64,000 nt of DNA from Cliona cf. orientalis (lineage: Eukaryota; Porifera; Demospongiae; Clionaida; Clionaidae), in NCBI GenBank assembly GCA_963930775.1, contig OZ005693.1, forward strand, positions 2,852,001-2,916,000. The letters run 5' to 3'. The first letter of the stretch is position 1; each line of letters opens with the position of its first letter. Shown here piece by piece: positions 50,373 to 62,144 of this stretch. The notes beneath the pieces are model-generated. The model ran no database searches. It saw nothing but the letters and a program-made list of their open reading frames with translations, and was not told the DNA's origin. The position numbers and the translations under genes are program-made.

Positions 50373-53300
50373 CTATCGATGTTCTAGGGTGCAGTATACA
50401 TTGTCTTCAGTTTGGTTGGTGCCTCTCTGCACTGCTACCAGCTTGTAATTCTCAGGAAGAGTGACCTTGTACTTCTGAAGGAGCCTTAAAAATGCTATCT
50501 TGGCCTCCATCTAATTATTTACAGTGCATGTGCGTGTGCATTGCATTAGTGAAGTCGAGACTATTAATATTAAGTATTATCTAGCTGTCAATTACGTTAT
50601 CGGTGAAAATGTAAGATTAATGTTCAGGAATTTTAATAAGTGGATATAATATTATACAAGGCCGCTGCAATAATAGCACGGTCAATTTACTTACCAATGC
50701 AAAGTGTTTTCCTATGCAGGAGCGGTGGCCCAGGCCAAATGGCCAGTAGACAAAGGAACTCGGCCTGATGGTAAATTATAAAGGTTTAATGAATAATTTC
50801 AATGGTGCTATCTAATGCGTATATGGCATTGCTCACTTCTTGTTTTCGGAATCAAATCGGCTGGGATTGAAGGTATCAGGGTCATCAAAGTACTCCGGCA
50901 TACGGCAAGTCAGTATTGAAGACAGCTGTAGGGATCATAGAAAATTACATTGAATTCAATTTCTATGCAGCAGTATCTTACTATCAGGCTAGTTCCAGCT
51001 GGGATTTTATATCCATTGAGTCTTATGCCGCTGGGACCAGCCTTCTTAACTGTGGCTGGCACAGGTCCATACAGCCTCAGCGCTTCTTTAAACACCTACA
51101 GCACATTACAGTCAAAGACAGTCACACATTTAAAATTGAAATCTTGCTATCAGTATAGTCTGATTTCAATATACAATGGAGCCCTTCTAATACTGACACC
51201 ACTGCATAAGGCAATACTTTTAATCAGAGGTCCGTAATGGAGAGACTCCATGGTGTACATAATAATATGTACCTGTTCCATGTACTCCAATTTCTCTAAA
51301 TCTTCAGCAGAGATATGAGCCGCTTTGTTTCCAAGAACCTCATCTACTTCTGCTTGGACTCTGTACATCAGGAAGCACAACCACATAATAAGTAGCAATG
51401 ATTAGAGTAAGCAGAATCAACATGTATTAAATTTTTAAATTAGCACATAGACTGAATGGTCTGGCGATCTGGGTGTAAATGGATTGTTGGGTAAACATTA
51501 TTCTTACACGTACTGTTCATTGACTGATGCAAATTTAATGCAATATTATTATTCACCACAGGATCAATTTTTACCTCTCCAAGACATTTGGATTTTGTAG
51601 TGTCAGTACCAGGGAGAAGGTGAGCAGGTTAGAGGTCGTTTCTTGGCCAGCGATGTAGAAGGTAGCAAAGTCATCAACCAGCTCTTCAATGTCAACACTC
51701 TCTCTCATAGCTGAATAACAGCATTAATATTGTTTCGAAAATAATTTTTTGGTCATAATTATGTAGTTCATACATGCTTGCATGTTGATACTGAATGAGC
51801 CTCATCCCCACCATTTTTATGTAACGTCAAAAAATTGGGAGTGGCCTAGGTACAAGACTAATACTGAATACCAAACTATACCACATGAGTAAATTATTAT
51901 AGTGCATACAACGCCACAAAAATAGCTACTTACATGCTCCTTGGAGTATGTGGGTGAGGATATCATTAGGAGCCTGCTCGCCACGTTCAATGAGTTGAAT
52001 TCTCTTCTTGATGCAGTCTCTGCCTATGGCTCTGATGGCCCTGGATGTCTCTCGATACTCAGCAGCTTTGAATGGATGCAAATACTGCAATGCAGTCATG
52101 ATGGAATACATGACCCATTACTAATAAATACTAACTCTAGACTCAGTGGAGGTTGGTCACAGAATACGTTTGCCATAGGCTGCAATGTACGTCAACGCAA
52201 CCCAGGTCAACCCGCTGAGTCAGCAAAAACAATGCATTGCATATAATGCGCAATAATAAAATGCACATTCCATGAAAATTGTGACCAACCTCCTCCGCTC
52301 TAGACTATAGCTACAGATCAAAGTAACATGTCATCATTCATAAAACCAGCTTTGAGTACTACAGTCTTGAGTCCAATATACAGACACAAAATTAATGCTT
52401 ACACGGTATCCTGGATAACGGAGAGCCATTTCAAGTCCTCTGAAGGACAGATCCACCAAGTAGGTTAGACCACCACTCCCTCTAGGTTGCTTATTTAGAC
52501 TGCTCTGCTGCTCCTCGATATCTTCAGTAAAATCAGACCCAAATGCTACCTGCAAATTATAGACGTTCACTGTTTTACCGAGCTGCAATAGAACACTAAT
52601 GTATCATACTTTGCTGATGACTTCAAGAGTAAATTCACCAAATTTAATTTTCATCGGTACGTCTGTCCTTCCATCAGCCAAAGGATCAAGGTTGCCAATA
52701 AATCGATTTGCAATCTCATTGAAGGGCTCCAGTAATGTTTTCAGATAGCTACATGTGGGGAAAAGATGAACAATAAAAAAAAATTTACAAGACTTATTGC
52801 TACAGAACAGAAATAGCCTTAAATCTTGCCTCTTTTTGAAGGCAGGGTCGTATATCTGTCTCCTTGGCTTCCACGTATCATAGTCTGGAATTATCAACAG
52901 CCCATTACCCATAAACCTATAGAGATGACAATAATAAAGAATCTCAGGTTAGTGTGGTTAAACACACACATACACACACACGTACACTGCATGATCGATG
53001 CACAAATAGACAGACAAAACAACACCATAACGCTTAATAATTGCATACGTGCTGAGTGGCAAGCTAGGCTTCTTAAACAAGGTATTACCGTTCTCCCATT
53101 AGATACGCAAAATTCTTCAGAAAGGATGGATCTTTGCCATGTTCAGGGTGCATGATGATAGCCTACATGTATGCCACAGAAATCATTAAACTGAGATTCT
53201 GATAGCTACATGAAGTGAAATGTTTTTGTTTTTTTACCTTCACACTTTCAGGATCACATGTCACAACACTAGCTTCATGGAAGAAAAAAACAGCATAGGT

Positions 53301-53679
53301 TGGACTTCCAACACTCTCATACCTACAGTATAATTATGACGGGCATTAAAATTGATTTGACTTCTTGATGATGAAATGACATACCATCGTTGAAGCATGG
53401 CTGTGATGGATATTTCATCATTCCCGCTTTCCTTTTGGTAGCGGATTATATCCAAGAGGTGGCATCATGATACTGCATGATTTGCTATTGATATGGTACT
53501 TGAATTTTAGTAGTATAGATCTGGAGATACCTTGGTCTGCTTGGCTGAGGGATGTGGGAGTACTTCCAGTGGACATAGTGGAGGTAGCCAGTGAATGCCA
53601 GGAAGGCCAGCACCAGCAGAAACACCAGAGCACCAAGACTGAGGTAGGCAGCAACTCGTGGGTCTGTGATATCTAACAT
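50373..53679 (-). CDS. Cytochrome P450, CYP46-like, gene E (apparent frameshift in exon 2)
   Basis: Exon 1 (53531-53679) encodes a longer N-terminus (MLDITDPRVAAYLSLG) before the common anchor. Most later exons are open: C-helix DTWKPRR near 52828-52915, I-helix AGQETT near 51573-51712, K-helix EALR near 51060-51095, PERF exon near 50835-50925, haem exon near 50693-50765 (WPFGLGHRSCIG), stop at 50373-50375. At the 5' end of exon 2 (53458-53472) there are two extra bases relative to genes D and F. Joining exon 1 by the only good acceptor therefore leaves the GH(L/V)PD frame. The gene is either a young pseudogene, uses another acceptor, or has a sequence error. Confidence 0.75.
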
Positions 53680-53689
53680 GGTGTAGTGC

Positions 53690-54300
53690 AACAAGTTAGA
53701 GAACATTAATTTGAATATACGTACAGTTTTAGTAACTTGTGGTTGTCCTCCCAAGGCTTTATAGATAGATCTACGCTGACGTTTGATCACGTAAACATCC
53801 GGCTTACGTATACACGCACGCGTGGTCACGTTGCACGTGCAGGCTGAGCGTGATTATTCGCATCACGCGCAGAGCTGGAGGGTGTTGCGTCATAATACGC
53901 GCACATCAATATAGCAACTTCCTCCCAGATCCAAATCGTGGGACTGAAGACTTAGAGGTTACTGACATGTATATAGCAGGAAAGCTATATAATTAGACAA
54001 AATTAATAGAATTCTGCCATATTCATCAATGCTGCATTGCAGGCCACCATGCATCCCAGTATGTAATCCAACGTCACTCAATATTGTGCTGTCCTTGACC
54101 TTACACGTATTAGTCCATAGTTACTGTATACGGCAACAATCAAAGTTAATAATATAGGGTAAAGGGTATAAAATAAATGCATGTAATGTGTGACATTGTC
54201 ACGGGTGCAAATTAATTAGAGAACCAAGAGTGCATAGTTGTCATATTGAGCTACTGTACATCATTAATATTCTAGGTAGCTAGTTTCATAAAGTTTGAAG
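53690..54300. other. Intergenic, genes E to F
   Basis: From about 53845 this sequence matches 59670-60080 downstream of gene G, marking the left edge of the F/G duplication unit. No separate gene was seen. Confidence 0.6.
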
Positions 54301-57300
54301 TTAATTTCTGTGTTGCAGCTTGCAGGGTATGTCATCCTTGGGTTGGATTGTGGTCCTCATTGCTGCAACCAGCTCATAGTTCTCAGGGAGCTCAATTTTG
54401 TACATCTGAAAGAGTCTGGTAAAAGCCATCTTTGCCTCCATCTGATATCATCACAATAATTAAACATTGACTATAGTACTATAAATAATATACATGTATG
54501 CTATATACATGTATGCTGAATTACCATAGCAAAGTGTTTTCCAATGCAAGCACGATGACCAAGACCAAAAGGAAAATAGATAAATGAGCTTGGCCTGCAT
54601 GTAGTGATACAGCAATAGATCTATAGAGTACCTATAGCTAGCTAGCTATAGATAAGAAAGGTTGTGTGTGACAGAGTAGCCACTCACGCTTACTTTTGAT
54701 TTTCCGGATCAAATCTGCTTGGTTTAAAGGTGTCCGGATCATCAAAGTATTGGGGCAGACGACACATCAGAGATGAAGGTAACTAATAAAAGAAATATAT
54801 AACTTACCGTCACATTATGATTGGGTAATTAATACACTGAGATATAATATACGTACTGACAGTGGAGATCCTCCAGGAATGTGGTAGCCATTCAGGGTAA
54901 TGCCACCAGGAGGTGAGCACTTTGAGATGTCAAACACTCCATACATCCTCAGAGTCTCTTTTAAAATCTGTATATTGAAGGTACACTCTGAGCAAGCTGC
55001 TCTGAGTCAATGACAGGTATAATTATTCTATCCTGTTTCTACACACGACGATTGCCGATTCTTCAAGACCAACCTGTTCGGTATATTGCAGTTTCTCTAA
55101 CTCTTCCTCCCCAACATAGGTTTTGTTTCCTAGTACTTCACCAATTTCTGCCTGAAGCCTTATATACAAAGAGAGGGACGTATAGAATTAAGTTGGTGGC
55201 TCTATACACACATGTAGAGTATACTATGGCACCTTTCAAGTACATGAGGATGCTGGAGAGTAAGAATCATAGCAAACGAAAGCAAATTAGATGTGGTTTC
55301 TTGTCCACCTACATAGAATGTCACGAAGTCATCCACCAGCACTTCAATGTCTACACTGTCCTTCGTGGCTATGAATTCAAAATGCAACAAGTCATCAAAT
55401 CTTAGATATAATTATTGAGTATTAAGGGCAGCTGGTAGGTAGCCATAGACTCACATGCCATCTGAAGTATGTGGGTGAGGATATCGTTTGGAACTTGCTT
55501 GCCACTTTCAACCATCTCTATTCTCTTCTTGATGCAATCTCTGCCGATCGTTCTCAGAGCTCTTATCGTTTCTCTGTAGCCTTCAGCTTCAAGAGGATGG
55601 AGGTACTAAAGAGATGAAAAAAATCTAGTACCTTTGTAGTCAAGAAAATAGCTATCATGTTTAAATCTAAGACTACCAGATTAATCTCCTACAGCATCGC
55701 ATTATTATAGACTAACCACATACATGCAGGGTACATAGGTGGCGGAAGCAGGGGGACACCAGGGGCACATGGCCCCCCTCCCCCCCCCCCCCCCCCCAAT
55801 CAGCCTGAAGTAGGGACAGTGCCCCCCCCCCCCCTTCCAGAGCCACTGAAGCCATGCAAACACATGCTATCAATACTATGACCACCATTGTTATTTGTGA
55901 TTCTGGTATCTTGAGCAAGTCAGGCAAAACCCTGGACTGGGTCACATTATTATAAAAGAATGAATGATTAAAATTAAGGGTGCTTTATGGATTATAATTC
56001 TGCACATGGTAACTTGTGCCCCCCTACTCCCTATATCTTTCTCCGCCTATGGGGTATGTGTATGTGTGTATCTGTTGATATGTAAGTGTATTGGTGTGTA
56101 CCTGGAACCAAGGAGAGCGAATGTGTAGCTCCATTCCCTTGAAAGCATGATTGGCGAGGAACGATAGGGTCCCATTACCTTTGACTCTCTTCAATCCTAG
56201 ATTCTTGCCTTTCCATTGTTTGGTGAAGTCTGTACCAAATGCAACCTAAAGAAGTTTGTTGATTGGCTAACAACAATGATAATAATCGAAGCTGACGAAC
56301 CTTACTAATGACATCTTGGGTAAATTCTCCAAAGTGTACCTTCATTGGAACAATCGTGCTTCCATTGCCCAAGGGCTGCATCTGATCCAGAAATTTTTTG
56401 ACCATTTCATTAAAAGGTATTAGCAAAGTCTTCAAATAGCTAACCATAAATATTATGAGCATGGCAAACTGTGATGGCTTCAATATCTCAAATATCATAC
56501 CTTTTACGAAATGCTGGATCATACAGCTGCCTTCTTGGCTTCCAAGTATCATAGTCGACTATTGAAAATAGTCCATAACCCAAAAATCTGTGACACGAAA
56601 GATTTCCATGGCCGTGAACTCACAACAAACAATAGCTACTAGTTTCTGATGTTTAAAAAATATGATAATGATAATTTGGTTGAGAAGAGGCTAACTCCTG
56701 GCATTAAAGTAAAGATGACCAAGATCATGACTTACCTTTGTCCCATAACATGAACAATCCTTTGTATAAACACTGTATTCTTGGCAATAGCCGGTTGCAT
56801 AATGATATTCTATAGACAAGAATTAATAGCTTATTGACTATGTACACATCTGTATACATGTAGATTCACATAAGGTGGTAACTTTACCTTCACATTTTCA
56901 GGATCAACTGTGACCACAAACGGTTCATGCATGAAAAAGATCACAAAAGTTGGACTACCTACTTGGTTGTACCTATCAAATGATCGAGACAGTATAACGG
57001 TGTCATACGGAGCCTAGCCATTAACTTACCATTGTTGCAAAGCCACAGTTAAAGGAAGCTCATCGTTTCCAGTCTCCTTCATTAAACGAAAAATATCAGG
57101 TACATGCCCAAGAAAAAAGCTGAAAAAAATAGATTTAAAGAGGTATCATTATTTCAGAGAACCTGGTGAGCCTAAACCCAATTGAAGTTATACAGTACAG
57201 TAAAACATGGATACACTCATGCACATAGATCTATACTGAGTCTCTTGACTATTAAAAGCTCACCTTGGTCTCTTTGGCTGAGGTATGTGTGAGTGTCTCC

Positions 57301-57448
57301 AGTGGATGTAGTGAAAGTAAGCACTGATGGCCAGAAAGGCAAGAATGAGGCAGAGAACTACAGCGCTCACAGCATAGAGTGCTATGGAGGATATCGATGA
57401 GAAAGGATATGATAGTCCTCCAATTTGTTGCAAGAGGGATTCAATCAT
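54301..57448 (-). CDS. Cytochrome P450, CYP46-like, gene F
   Basis: Exon 1 (57264-57448) encodes a distinct anchor (AFLAISAYFHYIHWRHSHIPQP). Exon 2 is near 57027-57118, exon 3 near 56888-56975, the C-helix exon near 56500-56590 (DTWKPRR), the I-helix exon near 55232-55372 with GGQETT, the split K-helix exons near 55065-55160 and 54855-54968, the PERF exon near 54690-54782, the haem exon near 54523-54597 (FPFGLGHRACIG) and the stop at 54301-54303. The frame looks intact. One intron holds a 318-bp MITE (55734-56051) that gene G lacks. With G it forms a branch apart from A-E, judged by exon 1 and the haem exon. Confidence 0.87.
55734..56051. mobile_element. 318-bp MITE in a gene F intron with GGGTA duplication
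   Basis: It starts CATAGG and ends CCTATG, flanked by GGGTA on both sides (55729-55733, 56052-56056). The matching gene G intron at about 63045-63055 lacks it, giving a natural empty site. The interior is C-rich with two long C runs. Confidence 0.8.
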
Positions 57449-57593
57449 ATCAGCCTCCGGGATAGCTTGGGTTAAGGTACCATTAAATTGCGTGGGCGTG
57501 AGGTGGGGGATATGACACCTAAACCACATCAAAGTCATTAGTGAGGTGCATGTTGTGTAACCACGCCCTTTTAATTGCACAGGTCTCAGGGGT

Positions 57594-58220
57594 GTGGCTG
57601 CTAGAGCCGGAAGTGTTCATTTAATATCCTCCATGGACCGGAAGCCGAGCCGGAAGGGAGGGGCCAGGCCACACCCAAAACAGCCCCACCCTGTTCCCCA
57701 AGGACCACCATTCTCAATCAAGTGCCTACTAACCACCGGATGTCCACCGGAAGCCCACAATCAATCCCAATTAAAACACACAGCTTCCTCAAGGCCAAAA
57801 CACACACAAACACTTGGAGGCCGTTCTGCCACACCGCCCACGCAAGAGCTCACCTCATTTCCTGTGTGGGCGGAGTAACAACACGTCATCGCAACCACAT
57901 CCGCTTCAAACCATCGTCAGCTTCCGTCCAGCCGTACAGGCCCCTCGATCGCACCGCCGTACAGTGCCTCATTAACAGACATGGCCTCACCTTTGACCTC
58001 CTGCCACGCCCCCAAAGCCTCCTCGCGGGGTTCAAAGGTCACCACCGCTTCTGGGACACGCCCACCTATCGCCGAGGCCAAGTCCCAGGCGCCGATGTCC
58101 AAGCACTGGCCCGTGAAGCCACGCCCAATCGGAAGCAATAAAACCTGCATTAACGCACACGCACACACTCCACACAGTGCCAGCAACACGCCCACATGCT
58201 TAATTAGGCCCAATAAGCTT
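57594..58220. other. GC-rich island upstream of gene F, possible promoter
   Basis: Base composition changes sharply from the AT-rich surroundings. CCGGAAG (the ETS core) occurs at about 57607, 57639, 57650 and 57748, and CCACGCCC/CCACACC boxes recur. Open frames exist on both strands, one of them on the minus strand (57917-58213) with a hydrophobic N-terminus, but none has recognisable domains or splice support. Promoter/CpG-like DNA or an unidentified insertion are both possible. Confidence 0.4.
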
Positions 58221-58256
58221 TTTTTTTTTTTTTTTTTTTTTTTTCAAGGCGACCTG

Positions 58257-58652
58257 AACACTAAGCAGAAAAAAAAAATAGTCCAAAAACCACCATAAAA
58301 TCGAGCTGGGTGCATAGTGGAACCATACAATGCAAGCAGGCAGGCTAAATTTCAATTTTGTCAAAAAGTTGGTAAAGGTCGTCACGTTTATGTGCGCGCG
58401 TGGCCCCGCCCCTCACGTAGCGCGTGGGCGGAAACATTGCAAACGCATGGCTTCCCTGTACAAACATATGGGGAAACTTCAAAGGGCCGTAACTTTGATT
58501 CTAAGGCGTGAATCAAAATTCCCCAAGGTCAAATCTCTAGTTTTGACCCATTCTGCGTGCCCATGTAAAAATTATCTCCCCAAGTACTCCCCAACCCCCC
58601 AAACATTAATTAATTATATAAATTCTTTTTTTTTTTCTACTTAGTGTTTAAT
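58257..58652. repeat. Possible foldback with A/T-tract arms
   Basis: AACACTAAGCAGAAAAAAAA (58258 onward) and the inverted TTTTTTTTTTCTACTTAGTGTT (58629-58650) frame about 395 bp; a long T run (58220-58244) lies just outside. It includes one GGTAAAGGTCGTC (58371-58383). The element class is unclear. Confidence 0.45.
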
Positions 58653-58659
58653 AAGTCGT

Positions 58660-60082
58660 TGCGGTTAATAGTTAAGAAAGAATGCTTTGATCTTGCTTTG
58701 ATGTGGGCAATTACCGGCCTTTTCTTCAGGGGCCACTTCCGGTCGCTAATTACACGCGCATAATCATCCCTGGCCGATTCTGGACACGCCCACCTTCGAC
58801 CAAAAGCACTCGTATGGCCTCTTCGGCCACGCCCCCTCACGATTCGCTAATTGAATTAGCCATTCCTGACGCTCACGCCCACGCAATTAAATGGTACCTT
58901 AACTTGATATCTCTCAGAGTCTCAGTTCAGTGATTGATTGTGTCAAAATAGTATTAGCAATTTGGCTGCACTCCTGGGGTTTGCTTTAGGCCACTACAAA
59001 TTCATTATATTAAAACTTATCTACTGTACACAGTATATGGCATAGTAAAAAGCTTAATTGGATCCGCATAGTTTCCCGGCCACCGCCCGCATGCCTTTCG
59101 AGCCACCGCCAATTATTGCAATTTTTCTCAGGTATTAAAACGAAAATATTGATGACGTAATTGATTTTTTAAAATATTATTTACGGTCTGTTCCAGAGGG
59201 TCTGTTCCATGTGCGTTCGATCGATCGATCGAGTTGCAAGCTGAGTTTTTGACGTCGATGGCTCGTTCACTGCAGTTCTCGCTCTGCATGATGATTGTTA
59301 TACTCGTGAGTAGCTTCATTCATAGTTATACGACTGTGCTTACCATATCAGTTGAAGATGCTCGACCCAGCGGCCATTTGTGGTTTATACCACATCCGGT
59401 AATAATGAATAATGAATAATAAAATTAACCGCCCGCCCGCATACTATTGAATCGACATCCAGGACGGAAACAACTATGCAATTTGTAGTGGCCGTAGCAT
59501 AGTAATTTACAGAAGTGCAGTGGACAAGTATTATGTATTAAATATTATAGATAGCTTCTGAGAGCTCAGGTATGCAGTAATAGTGGATGTGAAAATATCA
59601 ACGATTATTGCATCATACCTTAAAATTTTTGCCCTCTAGCTCTTCCGAATTCCAATTTACCGGGTATATTGGTATCACGCACAGAGCTGGAGGGTGTTGC
59701 GTCATAATACACGCAACATCAATAGCTGCTTCCTCCCAGAATTTAACGTGGACCTGAAGACTTAGAGGTTGCTGACATGTATATAGCAGGATGTCCTTGA
59801 CCCTACATGTATTAGTCCGTATAGTTACTATATTATGCAGTACAATCAAATTAATTATTATTAGGGTAAAGGGCATAGAAATAAGTAGAATTGTGCGTGT
59901 ATACATAAAGTGTGACATAATTGTGCATAATTTCTATTAAATTTGAGCATGTGGTGCAATTAATGAGAGCTAGAGCCAAGAGTGCATAGTTCAGCTGCTG
60001 TGCATCATTAAAAATATATATATTATATAGATATTCTAGCTATAGTATAGTAAGTTTCATAGAGGTTTGTTAGGTAATAAAG
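58660..60082. other. Intergenic, genes F to G
   Basis: From about 59670 the sequence is homologous to 53845-54300, i.e. the 3' flank shared by F and G. The earlier part has CACTTCCGG and ACGCCCAC motifs near 58735-58870 and no supported gene. Confidence 0.5.
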
Positions 60083-62112
60083 TTAGTCTCTGCATTTGAG
60101 CTTGCAGGGTATGTCATCCTTGGGTTGGATTGTGGTCCTCATTGCTGCAACCAGCTCGTAGTTCTCAGGGAGCTCAATCTTGTACGTCTGAAAGAGTCTG
60201 GTAAAAGCCATCTTTGCCTCCATCTGATATCATCACAATAATTGAATATTGACTATACTATAAATAATTGAATGTACATGTATGCTGAATTACCATAGCA
60301 AAGTGTTTTCCAATGCAAGCACGATGACCAAGACCAAAAGGAAAGTAGATAAATGAGCTTGGCCTGCATGTAGTGATACAGCAATAGATATAGAAGTGAC
60401 ATCGTTCTCAGTTGCTCTGCATGAATAAACGAAGATTCTTTTCGGACAACTTAACTGTTCGGTAAAACTTGCCGACGTTTCGACTAGATGCTCTAGTCAT
60501 CCTCAGAGCATCTAGTCGAAACGTCGGCAAGTTTTACTGAACAGTTAAGTTGTCCGAAAAGAATCTTCGTTTATTCAATAGATATAGAGTATACGTAAGC
60601 TATATATAGCTAGCTAGATAAGAAAGATCGTGTGTGACAGAGTATATAGCTACTCACACTTACTTTTGATTTTCCGGATCAAATCTGCTTGGTTTAAAGG
60701 TGTCCGGATTATCAAAGTATTGGGGCAGACGACACATCAGAGATGAGGGCAACTAAAAAAGAAATATAACTTCCTGTCACATTGTGATTGGGTGATTAAC
60801 ACACTGACTCAGAGATATACACGTACTGATAGTTGAGATCCTTCTGGAATGTGGTAGCCATTCAGGGTAATGCCACCAGGAGGTGAGCACTTTGAGATCC
60901 CAAATACTGGTCCATACATCCTCAGAGTCTCTTTTAAAATCTGTATATTGAAGGCAAAGTATGAGCAAGCTGCTCTGAATCGATATCAATGATAGGTGCA
61001 TTCTATTCTATTTCTATACAAGTATAAAAACAATTGAATAAAATTGAAGAATGAAGTAGGGATGGCAGGATCAAAAAGTACACAAACAAGAGATATTGCA
61101 ACTACTATAGCTACATCCCTACGCTTGCTTTTCTCGACTATTATGCACCGATTAATGTCAACGTGTTTGTTGAGTGTGGTATATGGGAGACATTCAGGTT
61201 GCTGGTTCCCGATGGTTTGGGTTCATCAGTTTTGATTCAATCGCATTATTATTGGTTATTTTTGCATCCCTCAAAAAGCAAGCGTAGGGATGTAGCTATA
61301 GTAGTTGCAATATCTCTTGTTTGTGTACTTTTTGATCCTGCCATCCCTACTTCATTCTTCAATTTTATTCAATTGTTTTTATACTTGTTTCTATTCTTTT
61401 TTAATGCACTTAGCTAGTGTAATTTATCAATGCTCACAATTTTTGTCCAGTGTAATTACCGGTAAGTGGAAGATGGGAGGTACCAAAGTTTGCAAAATTC
61501 GTAGCCACGCCCCTCATTAATATGATGAAGCAGGCTGACAAAGAAAGCTGCTTTAGGCGGCCCAAGTAGTGATGAGACTCTTCCACTTAGGGAGAAAATA
61601 AAGTTTTAAGTTTTAATGTTGGCAGGAGCTAGCTACCCGGCATAATTTTATGATCTGTAGCTACTTTACCGCTCCTCGAGTCTTGCGATGGTATGATATC
61701 TATGATCGATCTAGCGGAGCACTAGCGCTGCACGCGCTAGCGAGTAGCTCGCCTCCTATGCCTAGCGCCTTACCGCTCCTCGAGCCTTGCACCTTCATTA
61801 CCGATCCAGCGTACCGCTGCACGCACTAGCGATTGCGCTAGCGCTAGAGCTAGACCTCACCGCGCCTAGCGCCTAGGGCCGGCCGGCCAGGCGTAGTCAC
61901 ATGACTTCACCATGGCAACCCATTCCGAGCATGCGCATTATATTTTTAAAATGGCGTATCAGATGTTAATGCGCCGTACACACCCACTATTACGTAACTG
62001 TCGAGATAATGCCAAACGAGCGTGCCACTGCACTGCGCGCTACAAAATAGAGTGGATTTATATGAAAACTAAGGTGAGAGGTCCAGATAGTCTTGAGTTA
62101 GCCCTGGAAATG

Positions 62113-62144
<32 letters not shown>

